Positions 43,620 through 56,482 of a stretch of DNA of 64,000 bases are shown here, piece by piece. The position numbers and the translations under genes are program-made. The notes below the pieces were generated by a model. It saw nothing but the letters and a program-made list of their open reading frames with translations, searched no databases and was not told the origin of the DNA. Source of the stretch: Uloborus plumipes (lineage: Eukaryota > Arthropoda > Arachnida > Araneae > Uloboridae); the NCBI GenBank assembly GCA_038373865.1, contig JAXGGA010002913.1:48182-112181 (forward strand), in the 5' to 3' direction. Numbering within the stretch: position 1 is the first letter of the stretch; each line of letters begins with the position of its first letter.

Positions 43620-46600
43620 GAACATGAACAACTAAGAGTCCAACGTTATCTGCCTTAAATTGACCGGCGGAAAGGCGAATAAGCTGACTTGGAGCATAAT
43701 GCGGAGAACTGTTCTCCCGTCATAAGAGAAAGAAAGCCGTATTTCCAAGGAAAAAATGTTGGGAAAAACTAAAAGACAAATTCCCTAACTCTATTCTACT
43801 TATTCAAAGCTCTGTAAAGAAACAAAGTCAACTTAAAACACTTCAGAAGAAAACTGTTTTCCAACAAATATTTTATTTTTAAAAATAATAAGGGTTACAT
43901 TGAACATAAGATTAATCTATGCCTCATTAATGCAGATACATTTGTCTCAATTAATATTCGAACGGATATTCGGAAACAAAATTTATATAAAGCAAAAGGA
44001 TTATAACAAGCATTTCGAGTTTTGGGTTTAATGAAGCACGAAGCTGTAAAAAAAACTCAATAAAAAAAAGGGCTTCGATTTACAGCAACAAAAGTGACAG
44101 CAATTAGCGAAACACTGGAGCTTTGAATTGTGGGGTGTAAAATAAAAAACTCTTAAAATGTCCCACTCCATTCGATCCTTTAAAAAAACAAGTGGCAGAA
44201 ACGGGTGACTTGTTCTATGAAACAATAGACGCCGAGAAAATGCTCTCAAACACAACCGAAAAACAAAGAGGATGAGAAAGAGAGGGGGAAAAAAAGAACA
44301 AAAAATTACACGAGAGAACCAACAAACGAATGAATCAGCGTATCGTCTGCGCGAGAGGCAAGAGAGTCACGCGAATGACCCAGACGATTCATTCTGGTTT
44401 TAACCCAGAAAAAAGCGTGGGTAGGGGATGCGGAGAGCGACGAGTGAGGACGTTGCAGACGGCATGGTAATGTCAAGGTTTTCTTTATCTGCTGCAGACA
44501 TGATACTGTAACTGCCAGCCAGCTGGGACTGAGGAAATAAAGCAAGAGGCAACAACTCGTATATATTTGTGTTATTTAGTTTTTTCGATAACGCAGGTAT
44601 TTAGTGTGAAAAAGTTGTCCGTGATATAATTCGGTAAAATTTATTTACAAAATAATAATAGAAAATCAAAGGATGGTTGAAGTTCATCATTAGGGATTCC
44701 CAGATGAGAAATCAGAGTGACCTCCCAAACAATTTCCTCATTCGGTAAATTATTTGGCAAATTTGGAGACAGTTTTTTTTTTTTTTTCAAGGATGCTTAC
44801 TGTCTAGCAAGTAAGGTTCCATTCGGAAGATTGAGAATTTTTCTTTTTAGCGACTAGAACTTCATTCTTTGGTCGCCATTTGTAAGGAAATGGTCGCCTG
44901 TCGGCCACTGGCGACCGCTAATCTAGAGCTTTTTCATAAACATAAGGATTATCATATAAAGGCGATTTTCTTAATGAAAACAAAAATTAGCTTGCCGTTT
45001 CTTAAAAAATATAATTTAAAATAATTCTGTTGTTTTATTGTGGAATGCAAATCGAAATTTGCATCTGAGACCACATCTAATTTAGGTGCATGGAAAGCAT
45101 ATCAGTTTTATTTATTGATTTAAAAAAATACTTTTTTTTTTGCAGAAATTAAGTTTTTTCTGTTTTGTCAAAAGTAAAGCAACTTAGTTTTTAATAGAAT
45201 TTTTGGGAGACAAAGGAAAAGCGCAATACTTCTGAATGAGTGATACAACGAGGAATTACTGTAGTTTACAGCTCCTTCAATTAAAATGCTCCATCAATAA
45301 ATACACTGCAATAAAATTTTTAAAAAAGCATGTTAAAAAATAATTATGTATTTTCGTAAATACATTCTTTTTTATATTGACAATATTGATTTGAATTCCA
45401 ATTGTGCAGAAACATGTTTTTATTTAGCCACTCAAACATTATGTTGAAAATATAATTTTTGAAGTTTATTTCTTTCATACAGCTACATCAACCATGCTCT
45501 AAAAAACTGGATAACTAAACAATAACATTGTCGCTGATTCCGAATCGTCAAATTTTTTTTAACTATTTCTTTACTGTGCGTTGTAAAACATGCAGATTGC
45601 ATATTTCACACACCCGTTAATCTGCAAACATTCTTTTCCAAATAACTCTCAAAAACTTCATTAAAAATAATGATCTTTCAGAATACAAATAACTCGAGCA
45701 CATTGAAAACGGCACAAAAGAAATAGAATTAAAGAATCCGAATTATATTTAAGAAAAGAACCCTTTTGTGTGGGGCAGGCAATAAATAACGCTCAAGGGT
45801 GCTATCAGATGGAATAAAAAGGAGAAGAATACGTTTTACATTATTTTATATTCTACTCTTTCCTTATCTCTCGAATTATAGGAAGCCAGGACGCCCGTTC
45901 AATAGGTTCGCCATTTATTTCGGCGCAAATATGCAAACTAAGCTTTCAAGTTTTACTCAGGAATCGCATATCTTCTCTTCCCTTTCCGCATGATTGCGGT
46001 CTGGAAAGAATTCTGCTAGTTTCCAGTTTAGCGTAATCAAACTATCATTACTTTAAACTAAACTTTTATGTCTGATCGGACTATAGCTCTAAAAGCTTCT
46101 TTTGTATTACAATAAAGAGAGTTGTTTGGAACATCACGTATGTGTTACGGTCAATGTATTGTTAATAATGACCTCTTGATTATAATAATAACTGGATATC
46201 AATAATAGTAATAATATTTTTATTGTATGCAAATGAAAAAAAAGTCCTGCAATAAAATTAATTAAAACTATATGTTTCGTTGTTAATACAGTTTTCTTTA
46301 AATTCTTTCCCTTATAAATCATTTCAGAACAAACAGCAATGCAATGTGAAATTTTGATAAGAGAAACAACTTGAAAATCTTTTAAATTAAAAATGTTTTT
46401 GTGATCAAAATATTTTGGGGTAAAAAAAACAAGAAAATTCTCTCTTCACTCTTGCCTTCCAATTTTTAGTAGGTCTGGGTTTAAATGGTTAATAATAAGG
46501 AGTTCATATTACAATTTTCAACGTTCAAATCTTAGGCACAACACGATAAAAGACAAACTTAGTGCAAAAACTTTTTCAAAACTTTCGAAAATTCATCAAT

Positions 46601-47584
46601 TAACTTCTCAACTTTTAAGGAAGTAAGCAATTACAAATAATAAAAGTTCTGAAAAATATAATTAGTTTATCTTTACATGTACAGAAAGTTTCTAATGATT
46701 CTAAAAAATGCAACTACAATACAATATCCTTCCTCAACTATGATTTTAAAAGCAATGTTTTTCGCAGAATTTCGAGTCATTCTCAAGGTAAAAGCGTTTA
46801 ACTCCTAGCTCACCTTAAAGTTGCTTACACCGCAACGAGAGTGATGTTGCGGCATAACAGTTTTCACAAGCTCACGAAATACGAGGATGCAATTCAGTGA
46901 GACGCTAACAACCGCAAGCTTTGCGGTATGATGTAGCGGTAGAAGTTAGCAGTAATTAAAAAAAAAAAACCTACACATTTTAATAACTTCTTTTATGATA
47001 TTAGGAGTGGAGTCTCAATAACATGTAGTAGGTAATTTTTTAAGTAAATTTTTGTTTTCATCGTTTGAAGAACGGTTCCTCAAACAAAATTCATTTGCGT
47101 GAGAATTCATCGACGGTATGTTGCACAAATGAAGATCCTTATATTGTTTTTGTTACATTACTTGAAAATAATTTGGGGAAAAAACTTCAAAAGTATCATC
47201 GAATTATTTATTACAAACTCATTGCCAAGGAATGACACTTTTTCTCTGCTAGTGACCCTGTAGAGTTCACTGTATTAACAAACTACGAATTAGAGCTCCG
47301 AATGTTTTGTGAACTTTTCCTAGGAGAAAGAGGAGAGAATGGCAAGTTACTCCTTCATTGAAATGTGCAATAGCTATCCAAAGGATAAATAGTCAAAAGA
47401 TTTTAGAATTTTAGGGGGTGTTTTTTAAAATGCTTGGAACGAAAGCAATGAGGACTTGCTACTTAGGAATGAAGAATAGCAAATGAACAACAACAACATC
47501 TCTTATAATCCGGCGTTTAAGTAATTTAAATTTAAGATAGTACAAGAAAAGTTTCCTAAACCAGTATAGGCCATCTACATTCCT
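43620..47584. other. No recognised gene
   Basis: AT-rich DNA. About 44860-44935 (TGGTCGCC, GGCGACCGCTAATCTAGAG) is a partial copy of the TA element at 13866-14717. Other frames are short and without recognisable domains. Confidence 0.45.
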
Positions 47585-48156
47585 TTATGGGCAATTCCAC
47601 GAAAAGTGGTCCTAACACACCAAAATTTTTTCCCCCCATAATACAAAAACAAACCTTATTTTTTGACAAAAAAATATCTACTCTTTTCGATTCCAGCATC
47701 AATTTTAAGATAAAATTTTTCTTTTCTCATATTTTAGCCTTGTTTAATAACATTGAGACGAATTTAAAAAAAAATGCATTATTAGTGAAAAAATGTCAGA
47801 GAATTTTTTTCATCTAATAATCATTTTTTTTTTGGAAAAACTATCAACTATCATGAACGTAGATCCTTTAGTATGATTATATCTCATATTTTTTGTAATA
47901 AAGTGTTTCATAAGTTTTTAACCCCTCAAAATATGCCGGTTACTTTTTTTTTGGTCACACACGTAAGGCAAAAGATAGAAAAGTTTCCCCCCAAGGTCTA
48001 ATTAGGGGACTAAAAGAAAACTATCTCATATCATAAATTAACTTGACAGATAACACCTGTAACCTGACGTACATCTTCATCCATTCGGCAGAAACGTTTT
48101 AACGAGTCTCTTTAAAAGCTGTCACACACGTAAGACTTTTGAATGGTTTACCTTAA

Positions 48157-48656
48157 CCCTTCACTGCACGGTGTGCCAGATCTGGCACAAACCAAATAAA
48201 CCCTCATATATTCCAATGACTTTTTAAATGCAGTTAAACTGAGTTTTACGCCCCTTCTGGAACATTGCTATAACAGTTTAGTGTGATGTTTATGTACTAG
48301 TTAGTTGCACTAGTCTAGGTATTACAGTTCTTTCTTTTGAAAAAAAGAGTGTCTGCATTTCCGTTAGAAGTGTGTTTAGTCATTATTTCCTTTGTTCTAA
48401 AAATGTTTTAATACACATAGTGGCAAATTTGTTTGTACCACTTATGGCACAAAACACATTGTAGATTATTACACTTATCGGTATACAAAGCATATGCTAT
48501 GTGCTTTGTGCCATATGTAGAACAAACAATTAAAACATCATTTTTGGTGAACCTTTTGAAGATAAATTTTTTTCTTCATTTTTCCTGAACTCAGAGTTAT
48601 TAAAAGGTAACATATGACTTTTTTCATGAAAATATAAAAAATCGTGCAGTGAAGGG
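48157..48656. mobile_element. piggyBac-like MITE (500 bp)
   Basis: The ends CCCTTCACTGCACG and (inverted) CCCTTCACTGCACGA are flanked by TTAA on both sides (48153-48156 and 48657-48660). A GTGCCAGATCTGGCAC palindrome lies just inside the left end. There is no coding frame. Confidence 0.85.
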
Positions 48657-48945
48657 TTAAGAGTCAGGTCTTTGTTTGAGAAACTTTCCCAGGAACCGAT
48701 TTTTTTAATTTAATTTTTTTTTGTTAATCTCCTCTGATTACATGTAACATGTTATATAAATAAATTATAAAATAACCTATATATAATTCGTATACAAATG
48801 AGAATTAATTTCGTCTTCATTCTTTATTTTGTGAACACATCTTTGCAATTTAATTATTTACTAGCGGCAATGTCCAACAAAATCAGATCTTTCGTTTAGG
48901 GCAAAAAATCAAATATTAAACAAGTGGTTCCGTCCGGAACTGAAC

Positions 48946-49486
48946 GAGCCTACTTTCCCGTTTGCCAATTTCAAATTTCAAATTTGGTAAAATATTCATC
49001 CGAAAGATAATGGGTACGTGGGGGGTGGCGGGTGGGGGGCAATTTGAAAAGTCAAACATGAGAATTAATTGTCCTCTCCGAGATCTTTCTAACAAAAAAA
49101 GTTTGTTCAAATCAGACTGTTTAACTCAAAAATAATTAGCGGGGAACCAGTTGTTTGAGCGGTTCAAAGTTGAACAAAAAAGGGCTCAAACCAAAATATT
49201 AAATGTGAGAATTATTTATCCTCGCCGAGATTATTAGAACAAAAGAAAAAAAAATGTTCAAATCGGATTGTTTACTCAAAAGTTGTTAACGGGGGACAGG
49301 TTGTTTGAACGGTTCAAAGTTGAACGAAAAATTGTTCAAATCTGAAAGTCAAATATGAGAATGAGGTCTCCTCGCCGAGATCTTTCGAACAAAAAAAAGT
49401 TTGTTCAAATCGGACTGCTCACTCAAAAAATATTAGAAGAGGGGGGAGGGGGGGGGAAGGGGAGGGGGTAGAGACAGACAGACACA
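48946..49486. repeat. Third copy of the 147-bp satellite repeat
   Basis: It begins GAGCCTACTTTCCCGT, like 36231, and contains repeated A-run/GTTTGTTCAAATC units near 49090, 49245 and 49390. It ends in a G-rich run and GACAGACAGACA. The short palindrome GTTCCGTCCGGAAC just upstream corresponds to GTTCTGTCAAGAAC upstream of the 36.2 kb copy. Confidence 0.7.
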
Positions 49487-50120
49487 TATATAATGCTGAT
49501 AGCTATAATTATCAGTTGTGGAAGTTGAATTGACTTTAAAATGAAGACATGCTGCACGCGGTCACACACGTAAGGCTCTAGTGTCACACACGTAAGGAAT
49601 ATTAAAATTTTTTTATTGCTACTCTACGAAGTTTAGAAAAAAAAAGAATATGTGGAATACTTACTTAGTATACTTAGACACATGCACAAAAATCACCGTT
49701 CATTTATCTTTTAAAACTTCACAGGAAATTACACAATAATATCAGGTATAGCTTGTTTTCAGATTTTCCGAGTCACACACGTAACTCTGTATTTAAAAAT
49801 TTATAAAAAAATTCAAAAGTGTCCTATGAAAAAAATAACGCCGCATTACAACTTTTGCATATCTTCTGTTACTCCAATAGCAACCACTAAGAAATATATA
49901 AAAAATATCGTCCTGGTTTTTATTGTTATTTGCAAAGAAATGGCGTCAAAAAGTCACACACGTAAGGCTGGAATGGCCCTTATGATGAAACTTCAGTTTC
50001 TTTCTAATTTGGGGAAAAAATAAAACATTAAATTTAATACTGAAAGTGTCAACACAAATTTATTAATTTTTCAATGCTATATGGAGAACATTTTACCCCT
50101 ATTTTAAGTATTCATTCAGT

Positions 50121-50396
50121 ATAAAGCAGTAAGTAACCGCCCCTAAGCAAGGGCTAAGGCAGAAACATGCAATACACCGCCAACTCGACCATTTCGATCC
50201 ATGCACAGCTGTTTCGAGCTTATTCTGCTCTTATCAGCATGGAATACGAAAGTAGTCGAGTTGGAGGCAAAAATCCTCGCTGCTGAGAGCAGAATAAGCT
50301 CGAAACAGTTGTCCATGAATCGAAATGGTCGAGTTGGCGGTGTATTGCATGTTTCTGACTTAGCCCTTGCTTAGAGGCGGTTACTCACTGCTTTAT
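50121..50396. repeat. Foldback with 111-nt arms
   Basis: Arms 50121-50231 and 50286-50396 are near-perfect reverse complements (AGCAGTAAGTAACCGCC, GGGCTAAGGCAGAAACATGC and further blocks). A partial third arm lies at about 50510-50630, and another is carried by the MITE at 10826-11260. Small stems and AT-free patches make the hairpin very stable. Confidence 0.85.
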
Positions 50397-50639
50397 ACCT
50401 TGCGCTCTGCCCAAAAAAATGTACGAGTTGTACCGTACTAAGTGCGGTCGCTCGCTGTTATTCTAATTTCATATTAGCTACCAGTTTTTTTTGGCTCTCT
50501 TTGCTATATAAGAGGATTTTTGCCTCCAACTGACTACTTTCGTATTCCATGCTGATGAGAGCAGAACAAGCTCGAAACAGCTGTCCATGGATCGAAATGG
50601 TCGAGTTGGCGGTGTATTGCATATTCATTCAGTGTTAGG

Positions 50640-52049
50640 TTTGATGATTTTCAGGATCATAAAAAAAAAATGCTGATCTTTTCAAATTCTTAGTCCATTT
50701 CTCTGCAAGACACTACTTGTTTCCCTTCTGAAATCCAAATTGGAATTACTGACCTTTTGCATCGGTAATCAAATGTAAGAGCTTACTTCAACAGAAAGTT
50801 ATCCACGTTATACAGAAATTTGGAAATTTGTACCAACAATTTTTTTTTTCACATTTACACACTTTAGCCGTCTGATACTGTTGTAGATTTGGTTCAAAAT
50901 ACGCTTCTAAACAAATATTTTTCGTTATGAATGCAGAAAAATCTAAATACCGTTGAATATTAATTGGTAGCACTTAAAACGTTCAACTTCTTAGGATTCT
51001 CAAGAACTAATCCTAAAATTAAAGACTTGATAAAAAAGATACAGACCCATAAACCACATTAAGTACAGACTGTTTAATTTTTAGATGAGAATGTTTGATT
51101 ATTATCAATTAGATTTCAATTGCTAAGATTTACAAGAAAAAAATGTCTCATTTGAGTAAGAATTACATAGTCAGCCAACCTAAAACCTATTTTGACCTTT
51201 TTAAAAATTTTCAGTTTGTTGGCAAAATACAATGTGGCACACTGAGCTTTTTCTCTCCAGATAGTGGCACTCTCTCGAAAAAGGTTGGCCATCCCTGATT
51301 TAGCAGCATTAAAAAAACGCGAATCCCATCCTTTGCATGCATCCGATAATTGTTTTCCCTTCTGAAAAGTTATCAAAAAGGATTTATGTTAGTCTGGTTC
51401 TGAGGTACAGAACTATGGGGTCATTTTCTTGTCAAAACTTTTAAACGAATGAAAAACAGGGTATACTAATTAAGCGTAGTGAGCTGATGCTCATAACCCT
51501 TTGAAGTTGTTTCATTCCTCTTTCGTAAGCCTTACAACAATATTATTTTTGCCGATTAGAGCCAGAAAAAGGGTTTCCCCGTAGCAGCAAAACAAATATC
51601 CCGCACACATTAGGCAATATTAATTTATCGTAAGCAACTGGTCACACACAGATTACATCACAAAAAATATTCTCTATCGGAAAGAACAAACAAACCAGCA
51701 AACGTAGCGGAACCGTGCAAGAAAGAAAACGAAGAAACGTGCTCAGCTTCTCAAGATGTTGCAGAAGAAAGAAGGAATCTCTCCCCCGTGGTAATCCATC
51801 AAGAGAAAGAACCCGAACAACCATTAGTGACGACGCAGAATCGAGGAGGAGATGTCTCCGGCACGGATTACCGGGTGCCTCAGAGAAAATTTAAGAGGTT
51901 CTAAGACAAGAGAAAAAAGTTTACATGTCGGAAGTGAATTTCACCCAAACTTTTGCTGGGCGGATGAAGGAAATTATTTTTTTTTCTTCCCTTCCTTCAA
52001 TGTCAGGAGCTTGGAAATAATGCCAGATGCACGTTGAATGATACATTGA
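50640..52049. other. No recognised gene
   Basis: AT-rich DNA. AGTCTGGTTCTGAGGTACAG at about 51391-51410 is a fragment of the hairpin at 52217-52360. CGAAAAAGGTTGGCCATCCC at about 51277-51296 resembles a hAT terminus without a partner. Confidence 0.45.
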
Positions 52050-52220
52050 CACAGTCGAACATCGTTAAAACGAACCCCAAAAGATAGTTAAAATCAATTC
52101 GTTTTAACCGTAGTTCGTCTGATCAAGCGAACAATAAACAGGAGGATGGGGCTCGGACATGAAGTTCGTTCAAGCAGTAGTTTGTTTTAAGCGTGATCGA
52201 ATTAACGAGGTTCAACTCTG
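52050..52220. mobile_element. pogo/Tc1-like MITE (171 bp)
   Basis: The ends CACAGTCGAACATCG and (inverted) CAGAGTTGAACCTCG, with TTAAAACGAA-type repeats inside, are typical of pogo/Tigger-like short elements. TA is kept on the right only. The right end abuts the hairpin element that follows. Confidence 0.6.
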
Positions 52221-52360
52221 TACCTCAGAACCAGACTAACATAAGTCCATTTTCGTCATTTTTCAGTAGAGGGGAAAAACGATGTATTTGACAATAGTTT
52301 TTCCCCTCTACCGAAAAATGACGAAAATGGACTTACGTTAGTCTGGTTCTGAGGTACAGA
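52217..52360. repeat. Hairpin element with 64-nt arms
   Basis: Arms 52217-52280 and 52297-52360 are reverse complements with about two mismatches, separated by a 16-nt loop. With TA at each end (TA|CCTCAGAACC...GGTTCTGAGG|TA) it looks like a small TA-type foldback inserted at the edge of the preceding element. Confidence 0.85.
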
Positions 52361-52629
52361 ACTGTGCAATGAAATCTGGTAGATAAGCGTTTCCCAACCT
52401 TTTTGGCTTCCGGGCCACTGAGTTGTGCAATGTACATCATGCTAAATTACACCACTGGGCAAAAATGTTATTTTCATACTTCGCTTACTAATTAATGGTT
52501 TTTATAAAAATAAAATACATTTATTTTCGTATCAGTCAAATATTTTTGAAACAAAAAAAAAAAAAGAATACGTTGAGCATGATATTTTCAATTGAAATAT
52601 TTTCTATGGATTACAAGAAAAAACATTTC

Positions 52630-52940
52630 TACAGCCCGTCCGTGAAAACCGCACCTTGCACTCGGGTAACGCTCCACTTAAATAAGGGTGTGATGAGTTG
52701 TGAGTGGGAACTTTCCGAAGTTTTCAACCTAAAACTTGCCATTTAGCTATCCTTTTGACATATTCGACTAAACTATCTATTTGAAATTAACATCGTTCTA
52801 CGTTGTTTGATACGGCTCAAAATGCTTCTTATTATTTTTTCCCTTATTGTTAGCTTACCTATCACCCCTATTTTGGTAAGATCAGGGAAGACCTGAAGCA
52901 TGCGTAAATACGCGGAAGGTTTTACCTAAGAAAATCAAAC
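52630..52940 (+). mobile_element. TA-type MITE family A, copy 4
   Basis: It begins TACAGCCCGTCCGTG and ends near CTAAGAAAATCAAACC; the right terminus is decayed. The internal blocks match 10826-11260 and 25081-25370. Confidence 0.65.
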
Positions 52941-55900
52941 CTTATGATATTTTTCGTATTATTTTATTTGTTTTTTTCTTTCCCGCCATTGCTGATTTTT
53001 TTCGCGTACTACGTACCAGCTACTTAAGTACCAGCAATGGTGCGCATGCCACAGGTTTTGAAACGCTGTAGTAGATCTTCGCAAAAAATATCCCTTTCTT
53101 AGGAAAAGTGTGAAACTAATAGATTTGGTAAGAATTAAACCATGGCTTAATTTTTAATGAAAGAAGTGTTGGAAATCAGAAGTTATCACAAATTTTGGAA
53201 CTGTAAACCCTCATTAATACGGACCTAATCTTAACATTGCTGAAATGTAGAGTACATTGAGTAAGTCGCTTGGGGAAATTTTATGCTTGCAAAGAGAGAA
53301 AGACTGTGCATTGGTTAAAAAATTTTGAATGGTTAAAATTAAAAAAAATTTCAAAAAATGTAAGAAAAGTGCAAAATTCAGACTAAGGACTGAACAATCT
53401 TATCTCTGAGAAAATACAGCAAAATGTCATTTTTAAAAGTTAGAAGAGTTTAAAAATAGAAAAAAAAACTAATTTTATCTCTCTCTCTCACTCAAAAACA
53501 TACAAATAATTTTAACTGAATTTTGTAGATTTCTACTATAATAAAACACTGAAGGCAGAAGTGCCGTGAGGAGAAGCACCAGCCAAGTTGCCGAGTACTG
53601 ATAACCAAGTCTAGTGACATGACAAACATTGACATGAAAGTGAAGAATTTTGCAGTTATTGAAATTGAAATATAATCGACCACGAGCCATTGTTTCGAAA
53701 TTTAGTTTGATTTGAAAATAAATAAAGGACACTCAACGATTCAGAAACAAAGTTTTACAATTAGTATAATTTTTAAAACACATGGGAAGACAAAATTCGT
53801 CGAGATGAAATTTAAACTAATTTGTCAACCTGTCATAGCTCTTTATAAAATTAGAAATTTGCAGCAGATGAATAAGTTTAATCTTCTAGTAAAAACTTTT
53901 GAATTACGTAAAAGCAAAATGGTCAAACTTTAATCCGTTTTCTCCTGAATTAAAAAGCAAAAAAAAAGGAGAATAGTTTCTAAAAGTTATACAAAATTGG
54001 AGTAAAGCATTTGCTTTAGAGAATCAGAAAACTGCTAAGTAACATAAAAAAAAAAAAAAAAACTTGGAGGAAACAAAGAGAAAAAAAAAACACATTTAGG
54101 AAAGGAATACAAAAAAATATCCACCGAGTTATTTTTAGCGTACGCGATAATACAATTTTTCAAACTGAAATTACGCATTTCTGCCGACCATTTTTCAAAT
54201 GAAATTCAGCTTTGGCATTCCGAGAAGAAATATTTCTTACGCGCTGAATGGCAGCGTCGAATTGCTTTGAATTTATTGCCAACTTCGAAAAAAAAATCTG
54301 CTCTAGTATTAATGCGAATATCTGGCAACAGAAAAAGAAAAATATAAATGGTGTCTTCTAAATTTCATTCCGCGACTCATAAATACGAATCTTAATACAT
54401 TATTTGATACGGAACGGAAAAATAAAAATCAAATACTCCTTCCTTTCTTAATGAAAAATTGATGCAAATTTGCTGGAAGCTAATTCCGGTAATTTATGAA
54501 TAACTCTTGCACATTTACGAGAGGATTATAAAATGGTTTGAAGAAATTTTCTTTGCATTTATAGCATGTTATTTTGGGCGGCATTAAGTGGTTCATTTCG
54601 TGGTATCCTGAACCGCCTGAAAGAAGCTTTTAAAGGGCACTTATTTTCTTCCATTTCATACTCAGGCAACGCTCAGAAAATCATTAAAGAAAGCAGCGTT
54701 AAAGGAACGCCCGTGACTGAAATGAGAAGTTTTAGAAGTAAAGTTGTAGAACAAGATATGCTGAATAACTTAGAGTTTTATGTCAAATTTTTATATGCAT
54801 TTTGTGGTCCCAACAAAAACTTTTACATTAAAGTTAAGATTAAGAAAATATTTACCGAAAAGTTTTTGCTAAAACCTTTAAACTTCAAATTTAAGATATC
54901 ATTAGATATAATCATTAGATAATTTAAGTTTTTGATGGAGTTGACAAAATGCCGGAAAATATTTCTAAATACTTTTTTTTTAAAATAAAAAGGAAATTTT
55001 GTAGGTACTTATGACTTTTTTTTTTTGCAAGAAAAGTTGGGCATATTTTTCCATTAACAATGAAATGTAAAGTATCGATTATTATTTCATGCAAAAATTT
55101 TAGCACTTTAAATGATATTTTTATATGTATGAAATTTATATTTCGAAATATTTTTATACGTATGTCGCTTATTTTACGGAAAACTTATGATGCATATTTT
55201 AACATGGTGAGAGAAAAAGAAAATAATAATAATAATAATACTAACATTTCGATTAATCGATATTTAAAAGTTCGGCAAAATTTCTCAACGCATTTCGAAA
55301 GCGTTTCAGATTTAGATTCTTGGCGCGACCAAAGTATCTCGGCATTTTGCGACAACTTTTTGACGATAATGATTGACAGAAAAAAAAAAAAAGCCTATCG
55401 CAAGCAGAGCTTAAATATTTTAGTTAAAAAAAACATTAAAATGTACACAAACACGCACGTATTAAAACGTACGTGTTTGTGACTCTAAACATCGGACAAG
55501 AAAGGCATTCAATAATAAATTCCTTTGAACACATTTTTTGAGGAGAGTTCTTTAATATATGAAAAGGAAAGAAGAGAAGATAAATATATATATTTTTTAA
55601 ATTTGAATTTCGACATTTTGAAGTCAAATTATGTTCTGCACAATGACGAATTGTGAAAGATGTGTGTGTGTTGGCGTGTGTATGTGTGCAGGACATGGGC
55701 GCCACCACTCGAAGGAGCAGAGGCTGCGTGACGTCCTAGGAGGTGGCGCACACCGGTACGCACCCTGTAGCTGACTCCGGGCCAATCTGGAAAAAGGACT
55801 ACATGACAACAGAGGTTCAAAATGAAAATAAATAGCAATTTACCCTTGCTCAAAAAAATATGAAAAAAATCGTTATTTTAGCCTGACCTTGTTAACCTCT

Positions 55901-56470
55901 TGACATAAAGATGCATTTTTATGCGCTGATTTTATCAATTTTGTTCACGTGCACTTAATTATGGTGCATTTAATCGTAGTATATGTTAGCTAACTTTCAA
56001 ATCACGTGTTAGTGCGCGGGCTCGGCGTTGGATTTCACGATGACTAAAGAAAGATGCGTCACATTCTCCACTTTCCTCCTTCGTCATCCTGTTCTCAAAA
56101 CTGTCTAAATTTAAAATTTTCTGCAAAATAAAGAAAAACATCGTCTGATATTTGTTCATGTGTTCGAGATACACTGTTGCGTGAGTTGGGTCATAATGGG
56201 AGCCAGCACGTACTTGGGAATAGTTTTCCGGTGAGTCATTCAACGCCCGCTATCGATTCTAAATATTGCGCTCGTCGTGTGTCTTTCTGTGTCATTCACC
56301 GTTGACTCACCACCTGGGGTCTAATTAGACACACAGAGTTTACCTTCCAAATGGATTCGCTGTTATCATTTCCACCAACCGTAACAGAACCATTTCGATC
56401 ACACTGTGAATGGAGATTAGGAATTCAGTGAAACCTTGAAGTGAAGCTCTTGGCTAGGAACTCCGAATAG
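52941..56470. other. No recognised gene; some unique-looking patches
   Basis: Positions 54120-54500, 55680-55800 and 56010-56460 are less repetitive. The last includes TCTAATTAGACACACAGAG and a CCGGTGAGTC splice-donor-like sequence. Frames of 118 codons (54566-54922) and 140 codons (55060-55482) have low-complexity, AT-driven composition and no recognisable domain. Confidence 0.4.
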
Positions 56471-56482
56471 TAGCCAGTTTAC

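Larger units (their letters stand above)
47589..49979. mobile_element. Non-autonomous transposon with GGGCAATTCC termini (2391 bp)
   Basis: The left end GGGCAATTCCACG and the right end (inverted) GGGCCATTCCAGCC are flanked by a 4-bp TTAT duplication (47585-47588 and 49980-49983). GTCACACACGTAAG or GTCACACACGTAA recurs six times in one orientation (47954, 48121, 49561, 49583, 49772, 49953). It has no transposase. A piggyBac-like MITE and a satellite fragment are nested in it. Terminus and duplication length resemble those of the coding element at 14917-19541. Confidence 0.75.

Noticed and set aside
54566..54922. 118-codon frame
   Set aside because: No family resemblance, splice context or neighbouring exon could be seen.
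55060..55482. 140-codon frame
   Set aside because: Its composition follows local AT-rich and AAT-repeat sequence, with long Lys and Asn runs and no recognisable domain or supporting context.
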